From Streptomyces piniterrae (GTDB lineage Bacteria; Actinomycetota; Actinomycetes; Streptomycetales; Streptomycetaceae), in assembly GCF_005048155.1 (NCBI RefSeq), contig NZ_SUMB01000009.1, forward strand, positions 329,691-393,690: a stretch of DNA of 64,000 bases. Reading direction: 5' to 3'. Position numbers and translations under genes: made by a program. How positions within the stretch are numbered: the stretch's first letter is position 1; the number at the start of each line of letters is the position of its first letter. Shown here piece by piece: positions 16,751-24,937 of the stretch. A model generated the notes under the pieces. It searched no databases and was not told the origin of the DNA. It saw nothing but the letters and a program-made list of their open reading frames with translations.

Positions 16751-18025
16751 GTGACAACCACGCCCACCAGCGCCCCGGCAGCCGGCGGTGAGACCACCGG
16801 CCCGTTTGCCTGGTACCGGTCGTTCAACGCCCAAGGCCGTCGCGCCTTCAAGGGAGCGTTCGGCGGATTCGCTCTCGACTCCTACGACTTCCAGGTCCTG
16901 CCGCTGAGCATGGTCGCGATAGCGGCCTACTTCAGCCTCACCACGGCGCAGACAGGACTGATGACCACCGTCACCCTGCTGGTCTCCGCGCTGGGTGGCG
17001 TACTGGCCGGGGTGCTGATCGACCGGGTCGGCCGGGTGAAGACCCTGATGATCACGGTGGCCACGTACGCCGTCTTCACGGTGCTGTGCGGCTTCGCGGT
17101 GAGCTATCCGATGCTGCTGGTGTGCCGGGCTCTGCAGGGCATCGGTTTCGGTGGTGAGTGGGCGGCCGGTGCGGTCCTGATCGCCGAGTACGCCTCCACC
17201 CGCTACCGCGGCCGAGTCCTGGCCTTCATCCAGAGTTCCTGGGCGGTGGGCTGGGGACTGGCCGTCATCGTGGCCACCGTCGTCATGGACAACGTCGCAC
17301 CCGAGCTCGCCTGGCGCGTGATGTTCTGGACCGGCGCCCTGCCGGCACTGCTGCTGGTCTACGTACGCCGCCACGTCAAGGACGCCCCCGAGGTCACCGA
17401 GCAGCTGGCCCACAAAGCCGAACGCGTCCCCCTGGCCTCGATCTTCCGCGGCGGCCTGGGCCGCAAGACCCTCTTCGCCACCCTGCTGGCCACCGGCGTC
17501 CAAGGCGGCTACTACACCATCGCCACCTGGCTGCCCACCTACCTCAAAACCGAACGCGGACTGACCGTCGTCGGCACCGGCGGCTATCTGTTCGCCCTCA
17601 TCACCGGCGCGTTCTGCGGCTACCTCACCGCCGGCTACCTCGTCGACCTCCTCGGCCGCAAGAAATCCTTCGCCCTCTTCGCCGTCCTCAGCGCCGGCCT
17701 GCTGATCGCCTACATCAACATCCCCCCGGGCAGCAACCAACTCCTGCTCATCCTCGGCTTCCCCCTCGGCTTCTCCGCCTCGGCCATCTTCGGCGGCTTC
17801 GGCTCCTTCCTCGCCGAGCTCTACCCCACCACCGTCCGCGGCATGGGCCAAAGCTTCACCTACAACGTCGGACGCGCCGTGGGCGCCTTCTTCCCCACCG
17901 CGGTCGGCTTCTCCGCCGGCAGCGCGGGCGTGGGCAGCGCCCTCACCTACGGCGCCGTCGGCTACGCCCTCGCCCTCGTCGCCCTCCTCGGCCTCCCCGA
18001 AACCCGCGGCACCGACCTCACCTGA
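16751..18025 (+). CDS. MFS transporter (aromatic acid/organic anion:H+ symporter type), candidate 5-oxoproline permease
   Basis: A 424-residue 12-TM major facilitator. Family motif A is visible after TM2 (GVLIDRVGRVKTL) and repeated in the second half (GYLVDLLGRKKS); GFGGEWAAGAVLIAEY in TM4 resembles the AAHS/SHS subgroup motif. GTG at 16751 chosen, with GAGG at -8. Its promoter carries the strongest copy of the regulon operator and it sits among pyroglutamate genes, so import of 5-oxoproline or a precursor is inferred; in Bacillus the equivalent slot is filled by the unrelated NRAMP-type YcsG. Confidence 0.82.
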   Translation: MTTTPTSAPAAGGETTGPFAWYRSFNAQGRRAFKGAFGGFALDSYDFQVLPLSMVAIAAYFSLTTAQTGLMTTVTLLVSALGGVLAGVLIDRVGRVKTLMITVATYAVFTVLCGFAVSYPMLLVCRALQGIGFGGEWAAGAVLIAEYASTRYRGRVLAFIQSSWAVGWGLAVIVATVVMDNVAPELAWRVMFWTGALPALLLVYVRRHVKDAPEVTEQLAHKAERVPLASIFRGGLGRKTLFATLLATGVQGGYYTIATWLPTYLKTERGLTVVGTGGYLFALITGAFCGYLTAGYLVDLLGRKKSFALFAVLSAGLLIAYINIPPGSNQLLLILGFPLGFSASAIFGGFGSFLAELYPTTVRGMGQSFTYNVGRAVGAFFPTAVGFSAGSAGVGSALTYGAVGYALALVALLGLPETRGTDLT

Positions 18026-18096
18026 AGCCACCAGCCGCGTGCTCTCGTCGCCACCTCGGAGCGGGCTGCCGGTTGCGCGCGGCTCAGGCCGGCAAA

Positions 18097-18159
18097 ATCA
18101 TCGAACGATCCAACGAGGCTGCGCCCCTCTCGTTCACCAATCCCCGGATTGCCTACAAT
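18097..18159 (+). promoter_or_regulatory. gntR promoter with two operator-like sites (copies 4a and 4b)
   Basis: Site 4a is ATCATCGAACGAT (18097-18109) and site 4b is CTCGTTCACCAAT (18129-18141, 10 of 13 to the consensus). A CGTTCA-17-TACAAT promoter (18131, 18154) would place site 4b over the -35. This suggests autoregulation, with weaker sites than at the target genes. Confidence 0.6.
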
Positions 18160-18217
18160 CGGTGGCAGTACTTCAAGGTCGTCAGAACCTTCTGACGCCG
18201 GGGGAAGGATGGACACC

Positions 18218-18904
18218 ATGGCAGCCGAGGTCGACCCCTCCGGGCTCGTCAGCGATCGCCCTCTCCTCGGACGCACGAGCACCGCCGAACGGGTCGCCGA
18301 CATTCTGCGCACGCGGATCGCGGAGGGGTACCTCTCGCCGGGGACCAAGCTCTCGGAAGACGCGATCGGCGAGGCCCTCGGCATCTCCCGCAATACGCTG
18401 CGAGAGGCGTTTCGACTGCTCACCCACGAGCGGCTGCTGGTCCACGAGCTCAATCGCGGCGTGTTCGTCCGCGTCCTGACCGTCTACGACGTGAAGGACA
18501 TCTTCCGGGTGCGGCGGCTGATCGAATGCGCCGCCGTGCGCAACCTCGGCGTACCGCCCTACGACCTGACCTCCGCCGCGGCCTCGGTCGCCGAAGGCGA
18601 GAGGGCCGCGGCGGAGGGCGCCTGGCGCGATCTGGGCACCGCCAACATCCACTTCCACCGGGCGATCATCACCCTCACCCGCAGCCCGCGCCTGGACGAC
18701 CTCATGAGCGGTCTGCTGGCCGAGCTGCGGCTGGTCTTCCACGCGATGGAGAACCCGCGCGAATTCCACGAGCCGTACCTGGCGCGCAACCGCGAGATCC
18801 TGGCCGCCCTGGAGGCGGCCGACAGGGTCAAGGCGGAGCTGCTGCTGGCCTCGTACCTCGACGACGCCGAAACCGAGCTCGTCCGGAGCTACTCGGAACG
18901 GTGA
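18218..18904 (+). CDS. GntR-family (FadR-subfamily) transcriptional regulator of the pxp locus
   Basis: A 228-residue regulator. An N-terminal winged helix (STAERVADILRTRIAEGYLS, then LSEDAIGEALGISRNTLREA) is followed by an all-helical FCD domain with the metal/ligand-site pattern (FHRAIITLTRS, later YLARNREILAALEA). FadR-type proteins bind short palindromes as dimers and are released by a small acid. GGGGAAGG at 18201-18208 abuts the ATG at 18209 and is 9 nt from the ATG at 18218, so the latter was chosen. The shared ATYGTTSAACRAT sites around it are the natural candidates for its operator; the ligand may be 5-oxoproline (inference). Confidence 0.88.
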   Translation: MAAEVDPSGLVSDRPLLGRTSTAERVADILRTRIAEGYLSPGTKLSEDAIGEALGISRNTLREAFRLLTHERLLVHELNRGVFVRVLTVYDVKDIFRVRRLIECAAVRNLGVPPYDLTSAAASVAEGERAAAEGAWRDLGTANIHFHRAIITLTRSPRLDDLMSGLLAELRLVFHAMENPREFHEPYLARNREILAALEAADRVKAELLLASYLDDAETELVRSYSER

Positions 18905-19009
18905 GCGGCATCGCCCGCCAACAACCCGATCCCATCGGGCCGTTTCCTCGGGCTCGACTTCGCCGATCCGTATGACCTCGGGAGCCGGCACACGGGGATC
19001 CCCCATCCC

Positions 19010-19051
19010 GCTCAGGCGATCGCGTATCCGGCTCAGGCGATCCGGTATTCG
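19010..19051. repeat. 21-bp tandem duplication of the ycsI 3' terminus
   Basis: GCTCAGGCGATCGCGTATCC (from 19010) is repeated at 19031 as GCTCAGGCGATCCGGTATTC; about 18 of 21 positions match. The second copy contains the stop codon and last codons of the DUF1445 gene; the first copy lies just downstream of the stop. Simple slippage duplication; no function proposed. Confidence 0.7.
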
Positions 19052-19851
19052 GTGTCGCGGACGTCGGTGATGAACATACGGCCCGGGATATGGCTGATGG
19101 CGAAGGGCGGCTTGACGGCCATCAGTGCGGCCTGGGTGGTCACCCCGCAGCCCCAGAAGACGGGTACGTCGCCGTCGCGCATCTCGACGGGATCACCGAA
19201 GTCGGGGCGGCCGAGGTCCCGGATCCCGAGGGCCTCGGGATCCCCGATCTGGACGGGCGCTCCATGGACGGCGGGCATCATGCCGCTTACCTGAACGGCC
19301 TTGGAGACGAGCCGAGCGGGTATCGGGCGCATGGAGACGACCATGGGCCCATGCATGCGTCCGGCGGGATTGCAGGGCCGGTTGGTGAGGAACATGGGGA
19401 CGGCCGTGCCCTGCTCGACGTGGCGCAGCGGCACGCCCGCGTCGTGCAGCAGGGTCTCGAAGCTGAAGCTGCATCCGATGAGGAAGGTCACCAGGTCCTC
19501 CCGCCACACAGCGGTTGCGTTCGGCAGCTTGGCGCTGACCTGCCCCTCCTCCCACAGCAGATAGCCCGGAAGATCGGTGCGCAGATCCGCACCGGGCGCC
19601 AGGACGGATCGCCAGCTGCCGGGGTCGGTGACCTCCAGAACAGGACAAGGGACGGGATTGCGCTGCGCGAACAGCAACACGTCGTAGGCGTATTCCCTCG
19701 GCACGGTCAGCACGTTCACCTGGGTGTGACCGGGCGCCAGCCCCGATGTCGGCACATCCAGACCGTCCCGGAACGCGGCCCTGGCCCGCTTCGGCGTCCA
19801 GGAGCCCGAGTCCTGCATCGTCGACCACATGGTGATCACCCCGTTTGCCAT
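19033..19851 (-). CDS. DUF1445 (YcsI/D-glutamate cyclase-like) putative hydro-lyase
   Basis: A 272-residue cytoplasmic protein with the family segments ARAAFRDGLDVPTSGLAPGH, QVNVLTVPREYAYDVLLFAQ, RNPVPCPVLEV, FLIGCSFSFE and VFWGCGVTTQAAL. DUF1445 proteins are annotated as putative hydro-lyases, and the related D-glutamate cyclase makes 5-oxoproline from D-glutamate. B. subtilis ycsI sits with ycsF-kipI-kipA, so the synteny fits. An ORF start at 19902 exists but falls at the predicted transcription start; ATG 19851 has GAGGG at a good distance and was chosen. Single-gene unit under operator copy 5. Confidence 0.85.
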   Translation of the reverse strand: MANGVITMWSTMQDSGSWTPKRARAAFRDGLDVPTSGLAPGHTQVNVLTVPREYAYDVLLFAQRNPVPCPVLEVTDPGSWRSVLAPGADLRTDLPGYLLWEEGQVSAKLPNATAVWREDLVTFLIGCSFSFETLLHDAGVPLRHVEQGTAVPMFLTNRPCNPAGRMHGPMVVSMRPIPARLVSKAVQVSGMMPAVHGAPVQIGDPEALGIRDLGRPDFGDPVEMRDGDVPVFWGCGVTTQAALMAVKPPFAISHIPGRMFITDVRDTEYRIA

Positions 19852-19900
19852 GGCGTGCCCTCGGGAGGGCGCGCTGATTGCGGCGGAAGACTCACGGGCC

Positions 19901-19930
19901 AACCTAGAGAATTGTTCAACGATATCGCAA
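19901..19930 (-). promoter_or_regulatory. ycsI-type gene promoter with operator (copy 5)
   Basis: On the minus strand TTGCGA (19930-19925), an 18-bp spacer and TAGGTT (19906-19901); ATTGTTCAACGAT (19911-19923 on the plus strand) lies in the spacer. Same geometry as copies 1-3. Confidence 0.7.
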
Positions 19931-20197
19931 GACGTTGATGGCCCCCCTGCCGTGTCCGCGCGCCGTACACACCGGCGATAGGTGCGCGCGAAGTTCCGCC
20001 GTGTGAGCCGTCAACTGCCTTGGTCTACTTGCGCGGATGCGCCGCGGTCGCTTCCGCAAGGTCTCAGCCGAAACAGGCCGTCGGAGCGCTTCCTGCAACC
20101 ACCACCGACATCCCGCCTGACCTGCCGCAACAGCCGAATTGTCGCTGTCCGCGACGCGCTCCCGCTGGCTCGTGTCGGCAGCGATCATCAAGGCAAT

Positions 20198-21130
20198 ATG
20201 GACGGTATGGAACTTCGCATCTTCACTGAACCCCAGCAAGGAGCCACCTACGAGACGCTGCTCCGCGTCGCGCGAGCCGCGGAAGAGCTCAACTACGGGG
20301 CCTTTTTCCGCTCTGATCACTACCTGCACATGGGCAATGTCGACGGGCTGCCCGGCCCTACGGACGCCTGGATCACCCTCGCCGGTCTGGCCCGCGAGAC
20401 CAAACGGATCCGGCTCGGCACGCTGATGACGGCGGGCACCTTCCGCCTTCCCGGCGTACTCGCCATCCAAGTCGCCCAGGTCGACCAGATGTCGGGCGGC
20501 AGGGTGGATCTGGGACTCGGCTCCGGTTGGTACGCGGAGGAGCACGCCGCGTACGGAATCCCGTTCCCGAAGGAAAAGTTCGGCCGGCTTGAAGAACAAC
20601 TGGCGATCATCAGGGGCCTCTGGGACACACCCGTGGGCGACCGCTTCAACTTCGACGGGATTTTCTACCAGCTGCAGGACTCCCCGGCACTCCCGAAGCC
20701 GGCACAGCCGCATGTCCCCCTCCTCATCGGCGGACACGGCGCCAAGCGCACACCGGCCCTCGCCGCGCAGTACGCCGACGAGTTCAACATCCCCTTCGCG
20801 TCTCTGGAGGACACGGAGCGGCAGTTCAAGCGCGTCCGGGCGGCGGCCGAAGAGCGCGGCCGTAAGGCGGATGACCTCGTCTACTCCAACGCCCTCGTCG
20901 CCTGCGTGGGCAAGACCGACGCCGAGATCAAGCGCCGTGCCGACGCGATCGGCCGAGAGGTCGAAGAGCTGAAGGCCAATGGGCTGGCGGGCTCTCCGGC
21001 CGAGGTCGTGGAACGACTGCAGCAGTTCGCGGCCCTCGGATCGCAGCGCGTCTATCTCCAGATGCTGGACCTCGCCGACCTGGACCACATGGAACTCATC
21101 GCTTCAGAGGTCATGCCGCAACTCGGCTGA
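20198..21130 (+). CDS. LLM-class F420-dependent oxidoreductase
   Basis: A 310-residue TIM-barrel luciferase-like monooxygenase-family protein: ELRIFTEPQQGATYETLLRV at the start, AFFRSDHYLHMG, RLGTLMTAGTFRLPGVLA, GGRVDLGLGSGWYAEEH, and VPLLIGGHGAKRTPALAA. The pattern is the F420-using actinobacterial branch (TIGR03560-like). Substrate unknown. ATG 20198 has AAGG only 4 nt away; ATG 20207 (MELRIF) is an equally credible start. Nothing was recognised between 19931 and 20197. No neighbour suggests a pathway. Confidence 0.85.
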   Translation: MDGMELRIFTEPQQGATYETLLRVARAAEELNYGAFFRSDHYLHMGNVDGLPGPTDAWITLAGLARETKRIRLGTLMTAGTFRLPGVLAIQVAQVDQMSGGRVDLGLGSGWYAEEHAAYGIPFPKEKFGRLEEQLAIIRGLWDTPVGDRFNFDGIFYQLQDSPALPKPAQPHVPLLIGGHGAKRTPALAAQYADEFNIPFASLEDTERQFKRVRAAAEERGRKADDLVYSNALVACVGKTDAEIKRRADAIGREVEELKANGLAGSPAEVVERLQQFAALGSQRVYLQMLDLADLDHMELIASEVMPQLG

Positions 21131-21462
21131 CCGCTCGGCGTCCCGTCGGAGCATCGGAACAGGTGCGGCTCGCCCGGCGGGACGCCGGAGGACGCGGGAG
21201 AGGTGACGGTAACGGCGGAGTGGCGACGACAACCGCAGAAGTGGTGACGGGTGGCCGGGGAGCGGTCGCGGTAGCCGCGAACGATCGAGGGCAGTGGGCG
21301 GACGGTGGACGGTGCCCGCTGGACGGCGGCTCTTGCGGCGGCGGACGGTGGCGGTGACGGTGACGGCCCCCATGGCCGACCTCATGGCCTGCCAGGGCGA
21401 CGGACGTGGGTGTGGGTGTGGGCGTAAGGTGTGAGCTTTCCTGCGGGTGCACGCATTCCGCG
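21131..21462. other. Gene-free interval, GC-rich
   Basis: GGCGGACGG/GACGGTG-rich sequence between two convergent genes. The one plus-strand open frame is glycine/arginine-rich and low complexity and was not accepted. No convincing terminator hairpin, RNA gene or repeat was recognised. Confidence 0.6.
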
Positions 21463-21918
21463 TCAGGCGAGATCCCGGTCGCGCACCTCCAGCTTTTCCA
21501 GTATTCCGGCCACGCGGTCCCTCGCTTCATCGGCCATGTCGATGGCCTCGACACAGGTCCAGTACATCCCCTCCTCCTCCGCCGTCGACACCACACTGAC
21601 CAGCGCCTCGCACACCTCTTGCAGCAGTTGGCACAAGCCGGTTAAAGCGGCCTTGACATCACGCACTTCGGACAGCTGAGCCGCCCGCAGCCCACCGGCC
21701 GCAGGCGCCGGGCACAGCAGTCCCCCGCTTGACCGCCCGCCCGCCTCGCCCAACCCGCGCGCCCTGGCCCGCACTTCATACGGCCCGAATATCGCGAGAT
21801 GGCCGCCGATCGCCTCAGCCAAGGCTTGCGCCTGCCATGCTTCGACGACCACGGCATATGCCGTGTCCGCCTGCGCCAGACCGCGCCGGTTGGCCGCGAT
21901 GATCCGCACCGCGTCCAT
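21463..21918 (-). CDS. DUF6099-like hypothetical protein
   Basis: A 151-residue soluble, largely helical protein (MDAVRIIAANRRGLAQADTA at the start; DVKAALTGLCQLLQEV and WTCVEAIDMADEARDRVAGI later). No catalytic motif was seen. It resembles the small Streptomyces family labelled DUF6099, from memory only. The start is strong: AAGGAGGGG about 5 nt before ATG. Its upstream region separates it from the MazG-like gene on the same strand by nearly 400 bp, so it has its own promoter. Confidence 0.7.
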   Translation of the reverse strand: MDAVRIIAANRRGLAQADTAYAVVVEAWQAQALAEAIGGHLAIFGPYEVRARARGLGEAGGRSSGGLLCPAPAAGGLRAAQLSEVRDVKAALTGLCQLLQEVCEALVSVVSTAEEEGMYWTCVEAIDMADEARDRVAGILEKLEVRDRDLA

Positions 21919-22311
21919 CCGCGCCCCCTCCTTTCCTCATCAGTCACTTTCCCTCTACACTCTTTCCACTACCCAGAGTGAGGTCGAACACCCAAAAAAG
22001 CCAGGGGAATTCGCAAATCTGTGGACAAGCAAGACGCTGTGGAAAGATCCATGACTCCATAGAGTGACAATAGGCCGGTTTAAGTCCGCCCTTTCCCCCT
22101 CACGTCCCCCTGGTTCCGCCAACCACCCTCCCACCACAGGCCACTTGGGCTACCGCCGACACTCCCGTCACACCGATCAACGCGATCCCCGCCCATCGGC
22201 CTACGCAGCCGCCGGCGGCCAACGAACGTCATAACGAGCCGAACGGAATGGAATGGAATGGAATGGAGGGGCGGGGAAGCCTCGGGAACGTCCGCCCCGC
22301 CCGTCGCCGCC
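21919..22311. other. Intergenic region with a GGAAT microsatellite
   Basis: Holds the upstream region of the DUF6099-like gene, including CACTCT-N11-AGAGTG near 21958-21981, and about four and a half copies of GGAAT at 22242-22265. Composition between 21940 and 22080 is clearly more AT-rich than the neighbourhood. No gene or structured RNA was recognised. Confidence 0.5.
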
Positions 22312-22671
22312 CTACTCCTCGCTCCCCCGCGGCCGGTCCGGACGCGCCTGGCGCACCGGCGGGAAACGCGACTCGTTGCGTTCGATTTTCGCGGCGAGCG
22401 CCGTAAGGGCATCGATGCCCAGGGCATCGCAGAACTGCAGCAGGTAGGCGAGCACATCCGCGACCTCGTCCTCGACCCGGCCGGCGCGCTCCGGGTCGGA
22501 CATGACCTTCGCCGACTCCTCCGGGGTCAACCACTGGAAGATCTCGACCAGTTCGGCGGCCTCGACGCTGAGCGCCGCCGCCAGGTTCTTCGGGGTGTGG
22601 TACTGCTGCCAGTCCCGGGCGGCCGCGAATGCCGCGAGTCGTCGTTGCAGGGCATGAAGATCGTCACTCAT
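22312..22671 (-). CDS. MazG-like nucleotide pyrophosphohydrolase (house-cleaning NTPase)
   Basis: A 119-residue all-alpha NTP-PPase. Metal-binding EExxE...ExxD pattern: SVEAAELVEIFQW near residue 34 and EDEVADVLAYLLQFCDALGI near residue 67. Small members hydrolyse non-canonical or excess dNTPs (dCTPase-like) to monophosphate plus pyrophosphate. The start codon overlaps the stop of the upstream AAA ATPase gene (ATGA), so the two are translated together. Confidence 0.88.
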   Translation of the reverse strand: MSDDLHALQRRLAAFAAARDWQQYHTPKNLAAALSVEAAELVEIFQWLTPEESAKVMSDPERAGRVEDEVADVLAYLLQFCDALGIDALTALAAKIERNESRFPPVRQARPDRPRGSEE

Positions 22672-24266
22672 ACCCCTAGGTGTAGCACCCGAACGCCGGG
22701 CAGCCCCTCGACGACCGATGGGTCGCGCACCGTCCCCAGCAACCGGACATGCCCCCGCTCGGCCATCCGCACGGCCAGCGACACCAGCTCCCGCGCCTGC
22801 CTGCCGTCCATGCAGCGGTCCATCCCGTCCGCCAGGACCGTCATCTGCTGCTGCGCCGACGGGATCTCTCCGGCCGGGTCCATGGCCAGCACCCCAGGAC
22901 CGGTGAGCAGCACCAGCGCCAGTGCGAGAAAGCGCAGCTCACCATCGCCGAGCTGCTCGACCGGCAACGCCCCCAGCGCGCCCCGGTCGATCACCGCCCG
23001 GACGCCTTGGGACCCATTCCCCACCTGGACCCCATTCGCCGCCCGCGCCCCATCCTTCGCCTGACCCGCATGACCTGCATGACCTGCATGACCTGCATGA
23101 CCTGCATGACCTGCATGAACCGCTGACACCGGCTGAGCCCCTTGTGTCACCTGAGCCCCGTCCGGCGCCTGCCCCACTCGTGCCGCCGCAGGCCCGGTCG
23201 CCTGCCCCGACCCGGCCGCGGCGTCCGCCCCCGGCCCCTCGCCGTTCCCCTGCCGTGGCACCGCCCGCAGCCCGTCGACGGGCCCGCCGCATGCGTCCCG
23301 TACGGCCTTGACCAGCACCTCGTGCCGCACCCTGCACTCACGGCTCGTCCGCTCCAGCACCGCCGGAAGGTTGTCGCAGGAGGACCGCAGCCGGCCCTCG
23401 TCGACCTCCTCATCACCGTCACGCCCCCAGTCGCCGGTCGCGCCGGCACCCCGCCGCCCCGTACGCGCACCCGGGCGCCCGGCCCCGCGAGTTCCCCCGG
23501 AACCCCCCGCCCGGCCACCCCCACGAGCCCCGTTCCGCGCCACGCCTCCCCCACCGGACCCACCGGACCTGTCGGACCCACCGGCACCAGCACCCCCGCC
23601 CTCCATACCGTCCCCGTCCCCGGCCCCGTCCCTCCCCGCCGCCCGCATCACCTCCGGCCGCGGGTCGCAGACGAAGGCCGACCGGAGCGCGACCACGACC
23701 TGCTCCGCCGCGGCCAGTACCAGCCGCTGTCCCGCCGTCTTGCCCGCGACGCGCAACGGCAGCAGCGAGGTGCCCAGCCGGTCGTCGGGAAGCGGCGCAC
23801 GCGTCACCGGAGTAGCGCCCGCCGTATGCCAGGCCGCTTGGACGGCGGGGCGGGCCGGGTCGGTGAGCGCGGTGGTGAGCAGCGTCTCGCCGCCGCCGGT
23901 CAACCGCTCGCCGACGACGCGCAGTTCGGGCTCGGCCTGCACCGCGAGATCGAGGTGGACGGGGCCGGCCGGACCGTCGACCGTGCAGCCGATACGGAAT
24001 CCGCGCCGCCCCTGTCCGTCGGGGCGCGCCCCGGCCGGCACACATGCCGTGCCACCGCCCGCCACCTCCCGGACGGCCCGCCCCAGCCGCTCCCCGCTGC
24101 CGAGCCGGGCGAGGATCTCGTACGCCTGGAGCGCGCTGGACTTGCCGCTGCCGCTCTCGCCGGTCAGCAGCGTCAGCGGGCCGAGCGGCAGTCTGACGCC
24201 CCGATGGGTCTTGAAGGCGGACAGCCGCAATTCGGTGACCGCCGGCCGCACACTGTCGGTATCCAT
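22668..24266 (-). CDS. RecF/SMC-type AAA ATPase with low-complexity insertions
   Basis: A 532-residue ATPase. Walker A GESGSGKSSALQ follows an N-terminal strand typical of RecF/OLD-like heads (ELRLSAFKTHRGVRLPLGPL). The ABC-type signature is LGDGELRFLALALVLL, followed by a Walker B-like LAMDPAGEIPS. Between them are a Gly/Arg-rich insert (about residues 205-275) and a run of HAG repeats (about 395-412) that look disordered. Coupled by ATGA to the MazG-like hydrolase. The function of such solo ATPases is unknown; DNA-end or nucleotide surveillance is a guess from the partner. Confidence 0.75.
   Translation of the reverse strand: MDTDSVRPAVTELRLSAFKTHRGVRLPLGPLTLLTGESGSGKSSALQAYEILARLGSGERLGRAVREVAGGGTACVPAGARPDGQGRRGFRIGCTVDGPAGPVHLDLAVQAEPELRVVGERLTGGGETLLTTALTDPARPAVQAAWHTAGATPVTRAPLPDDRLGTSLLPLRVAGKTAGQRLVLAAAEQVVVALRSAFVCDPRPEVMRAAGRDGAGDGDGMEGGGAGAGGSDRSGGSGGGGVARNGARGGGRAGGSGGTRGAGRPGARTGRRGAGATGDWGRDGDEEVDEGRLRSSCDNLPAVLERTSRECRVRHEVLVKAVRDACGGPVDGLRAVPRQGNGEGPGADAAAGSGQATGPAAARVGQAPDGAQVTQGAQPVSAVHAGHAGHAGHAGHAGHAGQAKDGARAANGVQVGNGSQGVRAVIDRGALGALPVEQLGDGELRFLALALVLLTGPGVLAMDPAGEIPSAQQQMTVLADGMDRCMDGRQARELVSLAVRMAERGHVRLLGTVRDPSVVEGLPGVRVLHLGV
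23069..23120. repeat. 9-bp tandem repeat inside the AAA ATPase gene
   Basis: Five to six copies of CCTGCATGA/CATGACCTG, which on the coding strand read His-Ala-Gly repeatedly. The unit length keeps the frame. Likely a variable-number slippage tract. Confidence 0.85.
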
Positions 24267-24321
24267 GCGGGGACGCTATGCAGCGGCTCCACCGGAGAAC
24301 CGTTACGCCCGAGAGCTCTTC

Positions 24322-24711
24322 CTACGAACGGGGGACGGCGCCGCCCGCCGGTTCCGCGACCTCGGTGCCGATCGGCGCGAGCAGGAACACATTGGTGTCG
24401 ACGCGGTGCATTCCGCTGCCGAGCCCGAAGACGACACCGCTGGAGAAGTCCAGGATGCGCTTGGCGACATCGGTGTCGGCGCTGCTGAGGTCCAACAGGA
24501 CCGGGATCTGCGCCATGAGGTACTCGGCGACCTCGCGCGCGTCCGCGAAGGTCTGGACGCGGATGACGATGAACCGCCGCATCTCCTCCGCCGGTTCCTC
24601 CTCCGGGAGGGCGCGGTGGTCGGGCCAGGACGGCCATTCACTGCTGCTGCGGAGCGGGACGACCTCGGCGAGCCCTTCCCACTGCTCGTCGGTGGCATCG
24701 GGGTCGTTCAC
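24322..24711 (-). CDS. SepF-like protein (Sfl paralogue)
   Basis: A 129-residue protein whose C-terminal 80 residues form a SepF domain: FIVIRVQTFADAREVAEYLM, then VLLDLSSADTDVAKRILDFS and SGVVFGLGSGMHRVDTNVFL. SepF anchors FtsZ to the membrane, but the usual N-terminal amphipathic membrane helix is absent here. Streptomyces has SepF plus SepF-like proteins (SflA, SflB) that affect polarised growth and division; this gene is one of that kind and not the dcw-cluster sepF, as no cell-division genes are near. GTG start with GAGG upstream. Confidence 0.82.
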   Translation of the reverse strand: MNDPDATDEQWEGLAEVVPLRSSSEWPSWPDHRALPEEEPAEEMRRFIVIRVQTFADAREVAEYLMAQIPVLLDLSSADTDVAKRILDFSSGVVFGLGSGMHRVDTNVFLLAPIGTEVAEPAGGAVPRS

Positions 24712-24937
24712 CGAATCACCTCACTCAGAGGAGCACTGGCTGTCTGGAGTACCGGTATCTGCATCGCACGATTCTATGGATAAACACACAAAGGCCGTTG
24801 GATGCGACACGCGGCGTCACACCCCGGCTCCATCCTGCACCATGCCCCCTGACCAGTGCTGACAGCCTCGGCAGATATCCTGCGTCGAGTTTCTGTGTGC
24901 CTGTTCATCCCCCCTTGTGACGGAGGTCGGTTCTGTC

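Noticed and set aside
21163..21357. 64-codon plus-strand frame after the LLM oxidoreductase
   Set aside because: Gly/Arg/Asp simple composition, no homology recognised, no conserved start.
23069..23120. Possible CRISPR-like repeat block
   Set aside because: Contiguous 9-bp tandem repeats without spacers, in frame inside an ATPase gene.
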